Notes: generated by a model from the sequence alone, not told the origin. Counted from the stretch's first letter, positions 1 to 5,393 are shown. The stretch: DNA of 5,393 nucleotides from Coleofasciculus sp. S288 (GCA_020216575.1 JAIUYC010000371.1:1-5393); one strand, 5' to 3'. Numbers and translations are program-made.

Positions 1-731
1 AGCTTTTGCATGAATGCTTCCGCCTCAGTCAGCATTCCCCCAGAACCACAGGCACAGTCATAAATCAAGTAAGTGCCGCTTTCAATCCGATCCTTTATGG
101 GGAGAAAGATCAGATTCACCATCAGTTGAATGATGTCACGAGGCGTAAAGTGTTCTCCCGCTTCCTCGTTGTTTTCTTCGTTAAATTTACGAATTAGCTC
201 CTCAAATACATAACCCATCCCGTGATTAGTCAACCCCTCGCGGATGATTTCATCATCAGAGTTTTTCACGGGTTCAGAACTAAGGTTAATGTCCTTGGAG
301 AGAAACTTCTCAATCAGCCCAAAAAGGCGGTTACTTTCTTCTAGCGTATCCAGTTGATTGCGAAACTTGAACTTGGCGATAATCTCTTGCACGTTCTCGC
401 TAAAGCCGTTCAAGTAGTTCTCGAAGTTGGCACGAATCTGGCTGGGTTCATCCAGCAACCGCCGCAACGTGAAGCGAGACGTATTGTAGAACGGGTATTT
501 CGATGCCTTTGTCAATTGTGGGGCTTGGTTGTGAATCTTGTTCTCTTCTAGAAATCTGTGGCATTTGAGAACTTCCTCTTTTGTTGGCTCTAGCAGGCAA
601 TCCAACCGCCGAATCACTGTCATGGGCAAGATGACATCCCGATACTTACCCCGCACATACACATCCCGCAGCACATCATCGGCAATGTTCCAGATAAAGC
701 CGACAATAGCGTTATGTGTAGCATGGTTCAT
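1..731 (-). CDS. hsdM: Type I restriction-modification system methyltransferase subunit HsdM, N-terminal part (partial, runs off left edge)
   Basis: HsdM uses S-adenosylmethionine to methylate adenine in the site chosen by HsdS, and forms the restriction complex with HsdR. Translating the minus strand from the ATG at 731-729 gives 243 uninterrupted residues up to the window edge. Residues 1-150 form the helical HsdM N-terminal domain, beginning MNHATHNAIVGFIWNIADD and including RGKYRDVILPMTVIRRLD around 27-44. The methylase core follows: GEHFTPRDIIQLMV at 192-205, and the SAM-binding motif I as DCACGSGGML at 225-234. The catalytic NPPY-type motif would lie beyond the window. The start is supported by a good ribosome binding site and by an in-frame stop upstream at 768-770. 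hsdS and hsdR are not visible; if the operon is intact they should lie to the left. The family call is confident; whether the system is complete is unknown. Confidence 0.95.
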   Translation of the reverse strand, partial: MNHATHNAIVGFIWNIADDVLRDVYVRGKYRDVILPMTVIRRLDCLLEPTKEEVLKCHRFLEENKIHNQAPQLTKASKYPFYNTSRFTLRRLLDEPSQIRANFENYLNGFSENVQEIIAKFKFRNQLDTLEESNRLFGLIEKFLSKDINLSSEPVKNSDDEIIREGLTNHGMGYVFEELIRKFNEENNEEAGEHFTPRDIIQLMVNLIFLPIKDRIESGTYLIYDCACGSGGMLTEAEAFMQK

Positions 732-736
732 TCTTG

Positions 737-747
737 CCTCAACCTCC
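737..747 (-). promoter_or_regulatory. Ribosome binding site of hsdM
   Basis: Read on the minus strand, GGAGG (747-743) lies 11 nt before the ATG and a second GAGG (740-737) lies 5 nt before it. The second has near-ideal spacing. This favours the ATG at 731 over the in-frame TTG at 747-749. No clear -35/-10 pair was recognised further upstream. Confidence 0.7.
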
Positions 748-811
748 AAGCCAACCGCAGATAGATCTTATCTCACTGCGCTGGAATCACAGGTTAGCTG
801 CTTTGAGGGAT

Positions 812-819
812 GCGATCGC
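812..819. repeat. HIP1 octamer GCGATCGC
   Basis: Perfect copy of the highly iterated palindrome typical of many cyanobacterial genomes. A second copy lies 37 bp away. Confidence 0.9.
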
Positions 820-848
820 CTTTTCCAAATCAAACTCCACACGTTTAA

Positions 849-856
849 GCGATCGC
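849..856. repeat. HIP1 octamer GCGATCGC
   Basis: Second perfect HIP1 copy in the gap upstream of hsdM. Like the first, it lies within the 30-codon open stretch at 787-879. Confidence 0.9.
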
Positions 857-897
857 TCCCATCTTTCTAGCCAAAGCGATCACCACTACTTTGAAGA

Positions 898-1002
898 TAA
901 GCTAACGCGCATTTAGTCTGCAAGTTGGTAATTTGTCGGATTACCCTAGACAAGGCATGCAAGCCTTGTCTGGAGGATGCAAACTAAATGCACATCAGCT
1001 TA
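898..1002 (-). other. 105-nt structured RNA or folded inverted-repeat element, three-way junction
   Basis: Positions 898-922 pair with 978-1002 over 25 bp. Twenty-one pairs are Watson-Crick. The other four (904/996, 906/994, 908/992, 918/982) are A/C or C/A on the plus strand, so they become G-U pairs only in RNA copied as minus strand. The helix is therefore unbroken on the minus strand and has four mismatches on the plus strand. Inside it sit two hairpins: GGTAAT/ATTACC (927-932/940-945, 7-nt loop) and AGACAAGGC/GCCTTGTCT (948-956/963-971, 6-nt loop). It begins 7 nt after the stop of the minus-strand PEP-CTERM gene, so it would lie in that mRNA's 3' UTR. There is no T-tract, so it is not a standard intrinsic terminator. 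The outer ends read TA-AGCT and AGCT-TA, so a small non-autonomous mobile element (MITE) that duplicates TA is an alternative. The pairing is seen directly; the role is unknown. Confidence 0.55.
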
Positions 1003-1009
1003 GAACTCC

Positions 1010-2692
1010 TCAAACAGTTGTCTGAGATTTGCGCTTGAGCACCAACCCGCCTAACGCACTAAATACCAACAAACCCAATACTGATGCAGGTTCAGGTACT
1101 TTTACTTCATAGATGGTGGTCGTGCCACTCACCTCATTTGCCACAACCAGCAATGGTTTTCTGTTAGGACTGTCTTCTGCGGGGATGAAAAGCAATCCTT
1201 CAGGTCCGAGGTCGCCAACAGCAGCTAACTGCTCTGGCGTGGGAGCGGGGTCTCCCTCCTCATCTAAGTCGAACATCACTGAGAAATCGCGGTTGTTTGT
1301 GTAATCAACAAAGAACGGGTTAAACGGGTCAGTGATGTCATATGCCATGATACCACCAATCCGTTCCAGACCTATAAACGCATAGATGCGATCGAAGAGT
1401 TGAGCCAACGTGACCCCCTCAGGTTCTGGCCCTTTGTTGTCACTGCGATTATCAAAGGACTGATTTTCACTATTGTTGGAGTTGAAGAAGTCAGGCAAAA
1501 GCTTGGCAGTAATCTGTTCAAATTGATCCCCACTGTCAAAAATGAGATTGCCCTGCTCATCCCAAATCGAGAACGAACGTCCCCCAAAGGCGTAAAGTTC
1601 CTCGAAGTCGCCATCCCCATCAGTATCGCCGAGCGTGTTGGTCACTTCCAAGCGACCTAGGACTTCATCTGCCTGAAGGTCTGCTGCATTGGGGAAGGCA
1701 TTTGGATCGAGGGTTAGGTCTGCCACCGTCGCCTCTTCAATGAAAGCAACTTGTTCCTCACCCGTTTCGTCTTCAAATACATATTCACGGCTGTCGCCTT
1801 CGTTGGCGGTGACGAGGTAAGTCTTTTCCCCAACACTATAGGCAGCGATTTCATCGGGTTGGTACATCCCGAACAAGTTGGGATAGGTGGCAATGTTGAT
1901 TGCATCGTCTCTATCGCTGGCATCTAAGCCATTGCCCGGTAGGCTGTGATCTTTGAAGCCGAGTCCGACAACATCGGTGAAGACGCCGTTTGCGATGTCG
2001 AGAATGCCGATCGCATTATTCTCTTGTAGGGTCACCCATGCTGTTGTTGAGTCGTCTGATACAGCAATGTATTCGGGTTCGAGGTCTTGCGCGATCGAGG
2101 CGTTCGGTCCGAAGATGCGAACAGGGCCGGACAGATTAACTCCGTTGAAACCCGCCGTAACCACACTCCAATTGCTTGTATCAATGATGCTGACAGAACC
2201 CTCCGGATCGATGGTGTAATCGTCGCTCGGCTGAGCTTCATTAGCGACAAGCAGCTTCATCCCATCTGGCGTGAAGGTGAGCGCATCAGGCAACGCGCCA
2301 ACTGCGATCGAGTTTAAGAGCTTGCCGTCCGGCTCGAAGAATAACACATGTCCGGGAGCCTGTACGTCGGTATTTTGCACGGCGACGGCGAACAGCCCAT
2401 TACTAAAAGCGACGCTATTGACTTCACCTCCATAGTCATCAAGGTCGATATTGAACAAAAGTGACGGACTAGTCGGATTAGTGAGGCCAAGGACATTGAT
2501 TTGATTGGTACTCCCATTGGTAACAAATAACCGCTGCGTCATCGGATCATAAGCGGAGATTTTTGCAGCGCCATCATCGAAAATGCCAGTGGAATATGTC
2601 CCAATTGGTTTCAGGTTGAACGCTGCTGCTGGTGTAGCCAGGAGACCGAGCAGAAGTGTTGAATGTAGCGTAGAGTGTATGATTCTTCCCAT
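1010..2692 (-). CDS. Choice-of-anchor I family exported protein with PEP-CTERM sorting signal
   Basis: This 560-aa protein is probably exported and membrane-anchored or processed by an exosortase. Residues 1-24 form a signal peptide (hydrophobic run 12-20, then PAAA before F25). The body (about 25-530) has the repeated blade-like segments and acidic loops of the choice-of-anchor I family: GTYSTGIFDDGAAKISAYDP (31-50), TPDGMKLLVANEAQP (141-155), TANEGDSREY (295-304), SDNKGPEPEGV (417-427), GLERIGGIMAYD (441-452) and VVANEVSGTTTIYEV (516-530). DTDGDGDFEE at 356-365 resembles a calcium-binding loop. The C-terminus is VPEP (532-535), a hydrophobic segment (537-552) and KRK (553-555), the PEP-CTERM pattern. 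I recall relatives annotated as alkaline phosphatase or phytase-like, but no catalytic site is proven here. The ATG at 2692 gives the correct signal peptide; its AGGA lies only 2 nt upstream, an unusually short spacing. It is transcribed away from the PhnD/kinase pair. Confidence 0.92.
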   Translation of the reverse strand: MGRIIHSTLHSTLLLGLLATPAAAFNLKPIGTYSTGIFDDGAAKISAYDPMTQRLFVTNGSTNQINVLGLTNPTSPSLLFNIDLDDYGGEVNSVAFSNGLFAVAVQNTDVQAPGHVLFFEPDGKLLNSIAVGALPDALTFTPDGMKLLVANEAQPSDDYTIDPEGSVSIIDTSNWSVVTAGFNGVNLSGPVRIFGPNASIAQDLEPEYIAVSDDSTTAWVTLQENNAIGILDIANGVFTDVVGLGFKDHSLPGNGLDASDRDDAINIATYPNLFGMYQPDEIAAYSVGEKTYLVTANEGDSREYVFEDETGEEQVAFIEEATVADLTLDPNAFPNAADLQADEVLGRLEVTNTLGDTDGDGDFEELYAFGGRSFSIWDEQGNLIFDSGDQFEQITAKLLPDFFNSNNSENQSFDNRSDNKGPEPEGVTLAQLFDRIYAFIGLERIGGIMAYDITDPFNPFFVDYTNNRDFSVMFDLDEEGDPAPTPEQLAAVGDLGPEGLLFIPAEDSPNRKPLLVVANEVSGTTTIYEVKVPEPASVLGLLVFSALGGLVLKRKSQTTV

Positions 2693-2766
2693 TGTCCTAG
2701 GTAAAGATGCGTTGACTCTGGCAAGTTCCCAAAGTTGATAACCCTTTTAATCTTGGGTAATACTTC

Positions 2767-2847
2767 AGATGCTCAGGCTCACTATCTGAGTAAGTATATT
2801 GAACCCTTGCATTTCCTATTTCCAAGTGCAAGGATTTCTGAGCATCT
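2767..2847 (-). promoter_or_regulatory. Nested inverted repeats in the leader of the PEP-CTERM gene
   Basis: AGATGCTCAG (2767-2776) is perfectly complementary to CTGAGCATCT (2838-2847). Inside, 2802-2811 pairs with 2827-2836 over 10 bp; its one non-Watson-Crick pair (2804/2834) is G-U only on the minus strand. CTCA/TGAG (2778-2781/2787-2790) forms a small third hairpin. Together they make a three-way junction starting 75 nt upstream of the PEP-CTERM start codon. A possible minus-strand -10 (TATACT, 2798-2793) lies inside it but has no convincing -35. If transcription starts to the right of 2847, this would be a 5' UTR structure; otherwise it may be a protein-binding palindrome. Its right arm overlaps the first 11-bp repeat by 2 nt. 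Confidence 0.4.
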
Positions 2848-2896
2848 TTAAGGAATTTTCACAAAATCTTCATCAAAACTTTATTGCATCTTCATC
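2846..2896 (+). promoter_or_regulatory. Array of five 11-bp-spaced direct repeats, Pho-box-like operator
   Basis: Five 7-mers start at exact 11-bp steps: CTTTAAG (2846), TTTCACA (2857), CTTCATC (2868), CTTTATT (2879) and CTTCATC (2890), separated by 4-bp A/T-rich spacers (one is gcat). All fit Y-T-T-Y-A. Eleven-bp tandem sites are the known mode of binding by PhoB/OmpR-family regulators. The E. coli Pho box is CTGTCAT-type and the reported cyanobacterial form is about YTTAAYY(T/A) with 3-bp gaps. The match to the cyanobacterial form is partial, because the fourth base is Y here rather than A. The repeats read in the plus direction and are followed by a possible -10, so they probably serve rightward transcription. 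Confidence 0.55.
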
Positions 2897-2903
2897 CAGA
2901 AGA

Positions 2904-2916
2904 CATAAATATAGAT
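2904..2916 (+). promoter_or_regulatory. Possible -10 region following the repeat array
   Basis: The stretch CATAAATATAGAT starts 7 bp after the last repeat and contains overlapping -10-like hexamers (TAAATA at 2906, TATAGA at 2910). In activator-dependent Pho promoters the operator replaces the -35 and lies about 9-13 bp before the -10, which fits. No -35 consensus is present. The position is inferred and the exact hexamer is uncertain. Confidence 0.35.
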
Positions 2917-3557
2917 TTTTTTTAGTAAGATTACGGATGATATAGCAATTTTCTGTTATTGCTAGCAAGCGCCATACCAAGCAGCTACTAGAAGGTCAAC
3001 TTTAATTTACAAAACTTTTTAAAAATGAAATGTAAAAATTAGGCGTGATGAGCTTTCACTCACAACGGAGAATGAAAATCGCTCTTCCCTGACATTTAAA
3101 TTTTCTGAGGAGAGAACGTCTAATCAAGTGTAAAGGGCTGTACTTTTGTTAGGGAGATGGCTAGGCGCTTATCTTAGCAGTTACACCACAGTCAGGACTA
3201 ACGTTTGGGCGGGTGCTTTAAGTGGGTCTTCCGTTTCATCTATAGAGAAATCATCTAACTATTGACGGCTCTTGGCGATTCGCTTAGACGATAGCCGCCC
3301 GAACGCTACGCACTACTTGAAACGCTCCAAAAACCTCTGCTGCTGGTGCAGTACGGAACTCCTTTCAAGGAAGGGGAATGTAAAACACTATAAAAACACG
3401 ATGTGGTAAGCTCCTGCTCTACTCGGACGGGTTTACGCTTCACGCAAAGTGGTAAGTGTTTTCTGAGGGTCAAGAGGCTGGAGAAAGTTTATCTTTCTTC
3501 AACACTCACAACTTAAAATTAGTGCCTAAGTTCTAACTAAAACTGAGAGCGGACATA
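2917..3557 (+). other. Long non-coding stretch upstream of the PhnD-like gene
   Basis: About 640 bp without a convincing coding region on either strand. The left part (2917-3050) is A/T-rich, with a run of eight T at 2915-2923 and poly-A/T tracts at 3011-3038. The middle (3260-3315) is more G/C-rich, with a CGGCT/AGCCG inverted repeat (3266-3270/3293-3297). Near the right end, AGAAAG/CTTTCT (3482-3487/3493-3498) forms a hairpin enclosed by AGTGTT/AACACT (3455-3460/3501-3506). TTGACG (3262-3267) followed 17 bp later by TAGACG is a weak promoter candidate. I recognise no known riboswitch or small RNA. It may be a long 5' leader of the downstream pair or may hold an unrecognised small RNA. Confidence 0.4.
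2943..2964. repeat. Short inverted repeat TAGCAAT/ATTGCTA
   Basis: Perfect 7-bp arms (2943-2949 and 2958-2964) enclose an 8-nt T-rich loop, just downstream of the putative promoter. No T-run follows on the plus strand, so it is not an obvious terminator. It could be an early leader hairpin or a small interspersed repeat. Confidence 0.4.
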
Positions 3558-4499
3558 ATGTTACTCAAGATACTCGGAAAAGTTGCAAGCCTTAGTGTAT
3601 TAATTGGTCTGGTAAGCTGTGGCTCCCAATCGACACCAACACAGATATCGACCTCAACGCCATCTGCTACCCCCTCGCCTCAGAAAGCGATTGTTATAGC
3701 CGACGTTTCTAATAATCCGGCTAAAAAAATAAAGCGTTTCCAACCGATGGCTGACTACTTAGCTACCAACTTGAGTGAGTTTGGAATTGAGGTTGGTGAG
3801 GTAAAAGTCGCTTCTGACTTGGATACAATCGGCAGTTGGCTTAAATCCGGTGAGGTGGATCTCTACTTTGATAGCCCCTACCCCGCTATGATCATAAGCG
3901 ATAAGACTGGAGCCAAACCGATTCTGCGCCGTTGGAAGGGGGGTAAGCCTGATTACCACACGGTCATTTTCACCATGAGCGATCGCGGGATCAAATCCTT
4001 AGACGACCTCAAGGGTAAGATGATCGGTTTTGATGAGATTAGTTCTACATCAGGCTTTTTGCTACCGATAGCGTATCTGCTTAATGCAGGACTCAAACCG
4101 GTACAGAAAAGCCCAACGAATGATGTGGTGGCGGCAGACGAGGTAGGGTACGTCTTTAGCGATGACGATGAGAATACAATTCAATGGGTGATTAGCAACA
4201 AGGTCGCTGCTGGAGCTATTGACGTCGGAACCTTCTTGGAAGTTCCGGAGGAAAGCCGTAAAGCGATGACTATTTTAGCGGAAACCGAGAAGGTAGCTCG
4301 GCATGTGGTGATGGTCAGGGCAGACATGGAGCCCGAACAAGTAGAGGCGATTAAAGCGTTACTCATCGGGATGGATAAGACACCAGAGGGCAAAACCATA
4401 CTCATGGAGTTTGAGGAGACAGCCAAGTTTGACGATTTTCCGACTCAAGGGGACATATCCAAGATGCGAGAGTTGTACGAACGGGTCAAAAACAGGTGA
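3558..4499 (+). CDS. PhnD-family phosphate/phosphite/phosphonate substrate-binding lipoprotein
   Basis: This 313-aa protein is probably lipid-anchored outside the cytoplasmic membrane. It has a short hydrophobic signal (5-19) and a lipobox LVSC with the acylated cysteine at 21. A Ser/Thr/Pro-rich tether follows (about 23-42). The binding fold has typical PhnD-family landmarks: AIVIADVSNNPAKKIKRFQP (44-63), the SGEVDLYFDSPYPA stretch (97-110), GGKPDYHTVIF (128-138), GIKSLDDLKGKMIGFDE (144-160), SSTSGFLLP (162-170) and AAGAIDVG (217-224). In characterised PhnD the STSG turn contacts the phosphonate or phosphate group. No PhnC or PhnE permease genes follow; a sensor kinase gene starts 4 nt after the stop. 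A co-sensing role is therefore plausible, though an orphan transporter component cannot be excluded. The ATG at 3558 gives a proper lipoprotein signal; its ribosome binding site (GAGAGCGGA) is weak. A HIP1 octamer lies inside at 3979. The ligand cannot be told from sequence alone. Confidence 0.92.
   Translation: MLLKILGKVASLSVLIGLVSCGSQSTPTQISTSTPSATPSPQKAIVIADVSNNPAKKIKRFQPMADYLATNLSEFGIEVGEVKVASDLDTIGSWLKSGEVDLYFDSPYPAMIISDKTGAKPILRRWKGGKPDYHTVIFTMSDRGIKSLDDLKGKMIGFDEISSTSGFLLPIAYLLNAGLKPVQKSPTNDVVAADEVGYVFSDDDENTIQWVISNKVAAGAIDVGTFLEVPEESRKAMTILAETEKVARHVVMVRADMEPEQVEAIKALLIGMDKTPEGKTILMEFEETAKFDDFPTQGDISKMRELYERVKNR
3979..3986. repeat. HIP1 octamer GCGATCGC
   Basis: Perfect HIP1 copy inside the PhnD-like gene, read as part of S-D-R-G. 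It indicates that this gene has been resident in a HIP1-rich cyanobacterial genome. Confidence 0.9.
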
Positions 4500-4500
4500 G
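4494..4500 (+). promoter_or_regulatory. Ribosome binding site of the sensor kinase gene, overlapping the PhnD-like stop codon
   Basis: AGGTGAG spans the last codon and stop (TGA, 4497-4499) of the PhnD-like gene and ends 3 nt before the ATG at 4504. This arrangement suggests that the two genes share one mRNA and are translationally coupled. It also favours ATG 4504 over the adjacent TTG at 4501. Confidence 0.65.
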
Positions 4501-4503
4501 TTG

Positions 4504-5393
4504 ATGGGCAAATCCAGTCAGAGAAAAGGGTCGCTAGCCAGCAAACTGACGCTGGCGATGACGACCCTGGTGATCATGACTGTAGCGAGTGTCACCTGGC
4601 TATCCCTTCACCGCGAACAACAAACCTTTCGCAGAGAACTCGAACAGCAAGCTGAAATCTTGCTGGATGGTGTGGCGGTCACAACCGCTGATGCGCTCTA
4701 CATCCTTGATGCCGACTTTCTGGAGGAGATCATGGAACAGTTAGGTGCAGATCGGATATTGGTCGCCGGTCGCGTGTATGGCAAAGAGGGGCGGGTGATT
4801 GCTGATGCCTTTGGCTCGGATGTGTTAGTTTACAGCACCAAATCTGACCCCTTCGGACAGGAGCTGGTGCAGAGTGACAAAACAGTTTTTAAGTGGCAGT
4901 CTGACCAACTGCTAGCTGGCAAAGCAGTGAAAGTTGGGAACCAACGGCTGGGGGCAGTCAGTGTAGGGTTGCCCACAGCCCCCCTCAAGGCGAAGATGAA
5001 TGCTGTACGCAATCAAGGTATTGGTGTAGCACTGGCTGCCGCCGCCGCCGGTACTCTGGTAGCGCTGTTGCTGAGTCGGTCAATTACGGAACCATTGGAG
5101 CAGATGACGACAGCGACGCAGCGCCTTGCGGCGGGTGACCTGACTCAGAAGATTACGGTTCGCAGCGACGACGAACTCGCAGTGCTGGCTGATTCCTTCA
5201 ATCGCATGACCTCCCAACTCCGAAACTTGGTCACAAGTCTGGAGCATCAAGCCGAGGAGCTGCGTCAAAGCGAAGGGAAAAATCGAGCACTTCTCAACGC
5301 CATCCCGGATTTAATGTTTCGATTCAGTCGGGATGGCACTTTTGTAGATTTTAAAGCAGCAAGAGGCGACAACATCCTGGAATGGGCGGGTGA
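4504..5393 (+). CDS. Membrane sensor protein with extracytoplasmic domain, HAMP and PAS; probable sensor histidine kinase (partial, runs off right edge)
   Basis: The 296 visible residues show a classic sensor layout. A basic N-terminus is followed by TM1 (about 15-35). An extracytoplasmic domain of about 135 residues (36-171) resembles a single Cache/PAS-like fold, ending KVGNQRLGAVSVGLPTAPL (143-161). TM2 (about 172-190) includes an Ala-rich run. The HAMP domain (about 191-243) carries ITEPLEQMTTATQRLAAGDL and DELAVLADSFNRM. A coiled coil (243-258) leads into a PAS domain starting about residue 260 (NRALLNAIPDLMFRFSRDGTFVDF). The kinase core would lie beyond the window, so a diguanylate cyclase or chemoreceptor-like output cannot be excluded, although HAMP-PAS-HisKA is the usual cyanobacterial combination. 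It is encoded 4 nt after the PhnD-like gene, so the lipoprotein may be its periplasmic partner. A response regulator may lie further right. Confidence 0.85.
   Translation, partial: MGKSSQRKGSLASKLTLAMTTLVIMTVASVTWLSLHREQQTFRRELEQQAEILLDGVAVTTADALYILDADFLEEIMEQLGADRILVAGRVYGKEGRVIADAFGSDVLVYSTKSDPFGQELVQSDKTVFKWQSDQLLAGKAVKVGNQRLGAVSVGLPTAPLKAKMNAVRNQGIGVALAAAAAGTLVALLLSRSITEPLEQMTTATQRLAAGDLTQKITVRSDDELAVLADSFNRMTSQLRNLVTSLEHQAEELRQSEGKNRALLNAIPDLMFRFSRDGTFVDFKAARGDNILEWAG

Larger units (their letters stand above)
787..879 (-). pseudogene. Possible short coding remnant upstream of hsdM
   Basis: Between two in-frame stops (880-882 and 787-789) the minus strand reads 30 codons with a protein-like composition. 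The C-terminal part is VEFDLEKAIASLKAANL and the part before it contains LERWERSLKR. It is charged and amphipathic, as in a helical coiled segment. There is no ATG; a GTG at the V of VEFDL would give only 17 residues. Both HIP1 octamers of this gap lie inside it and are read as E-R-S-L and A-I-A. It may be the C-terminal remnant of a lost small gene upstream of hsdM, or chance. I do not recognise a family. Confidence 0.25.

Noticed and set aside
538..870. Plus-strand open frame of 110 codons antisense to hsdM
   Set aside because: It lies mostly opposite the clearly recognisable HsdM coding sequence, has no ribosome binding site, and its residues look like a shadow translation.
948..971. Rho-independent terminator for the PEP-CTERM gene
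   Set aside because: The 9-bp hairpin is strong but no T-tract follows it on either strand. It is better explained as one arm of the larger 898-1002 structure.
898..1002. Integron attC site or tRNA-like gene
   Set aside because: The outer arms lack the GTTRRRY/RYYYAAC core pair of attC. There is no anticodon arm, T-arm consensus or acceptor layout of a tRNA.
1400..2219. Several 80-90 codon plus-strand frames inside the PEP-CTERM gene
   Set aside because: They are antisense to a well-supported 560-aa protein with family motifs, and none has a recognisable domain or start signal.
2793..2798. TATACT as a complete minus-strand promoter for the PEP-CTERM gene
   Set aside because: No -35 is found at 16-18 bp. 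TTGCAC at 2831-2826 is 27 bp away, so it is mentioned only as a possible -10.
2868..2896. CRISPR array
   Set aside because: The repeats are 7 bp with 4-bp spacers at helical periodicity, which is an operator pattern. No CRISPR repeats or cas genes are present.
4181..4426. Minus-strand open frame inside the PhnD-like gene
   Set aside because: It is antisense to a confident binding-protein gene, with Ser/Thr-rich shadow composition and no start signals.

Overview
The window looks like a piece of a cyanobacterial chromosome. Three perfect copies of the HIP1 octamer GCGATCGC (812, 849, 3979) and several 7-of-8 versions are present. One gene encodes a secreted protein with a cyanobacterial-style PEP-CTERM tail (VPEP, a hydrophobic segment, then KRK). 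Gene content also fits: a type I restriction-modification subunit, a PhnD-family lipoprotein and a membrane sensor kinase. Genus and species cannot be read from the sequence.

Layout, left to right. (1) 1-731, minus strand: N-terminal 243 residues of HsdM, the methyltransferase subunit of a type I restriction-modification system, cut by the window edge. (2) 732-1009: a gap holding the hsdM ribosome binding site, a 30-codon open stretch that may be a gene remnant (787-879), and a 105-nt inverted-repeat structure (898-1002). On the minus strand that structure folds into an unbroken three-way junction, and it begins 7 nt after the next gene's stop codon. (3) 1010-2692, minus strand: a 560-aa exported beta-propeller-like protein of the choice-of-anchor I type with a PEP-CTERM sorting tail. 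(4) 2693-3557: an 865-bp divergent intergenic region. It holds a second nested inverted-repeat structure (2767-2847), five 7-mers spaced exactly 11 bp apart that resemble a Pho box (2846-2896), a possible -10 element, and about 640 bp without any convincing gene. (5) 3558-4499, plus strand: a PhnD-family lipoprotein. (6) 4504-5393, plus strand: the start of a sensor protein (TM, extracytoplasmic domain, TM, HAMP, coiled coil, PAS), 4 nt downstream and running off the window.

How the parts may work together (inference): the PhnD-like lipoprotein is followed by a sensor kinase rather than by ABC permease and ATPase genes, so it may present its ligand to the kinase instead of feeding a transporter. 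The 11-bp repeats are the type of site bound by PhoB/OmpR-family regulators and point rightward, toward this pair. The divergent secreted protein could belong to the same phosphate-related response. The hsdM fragment appears to be an unrelated neighbour.
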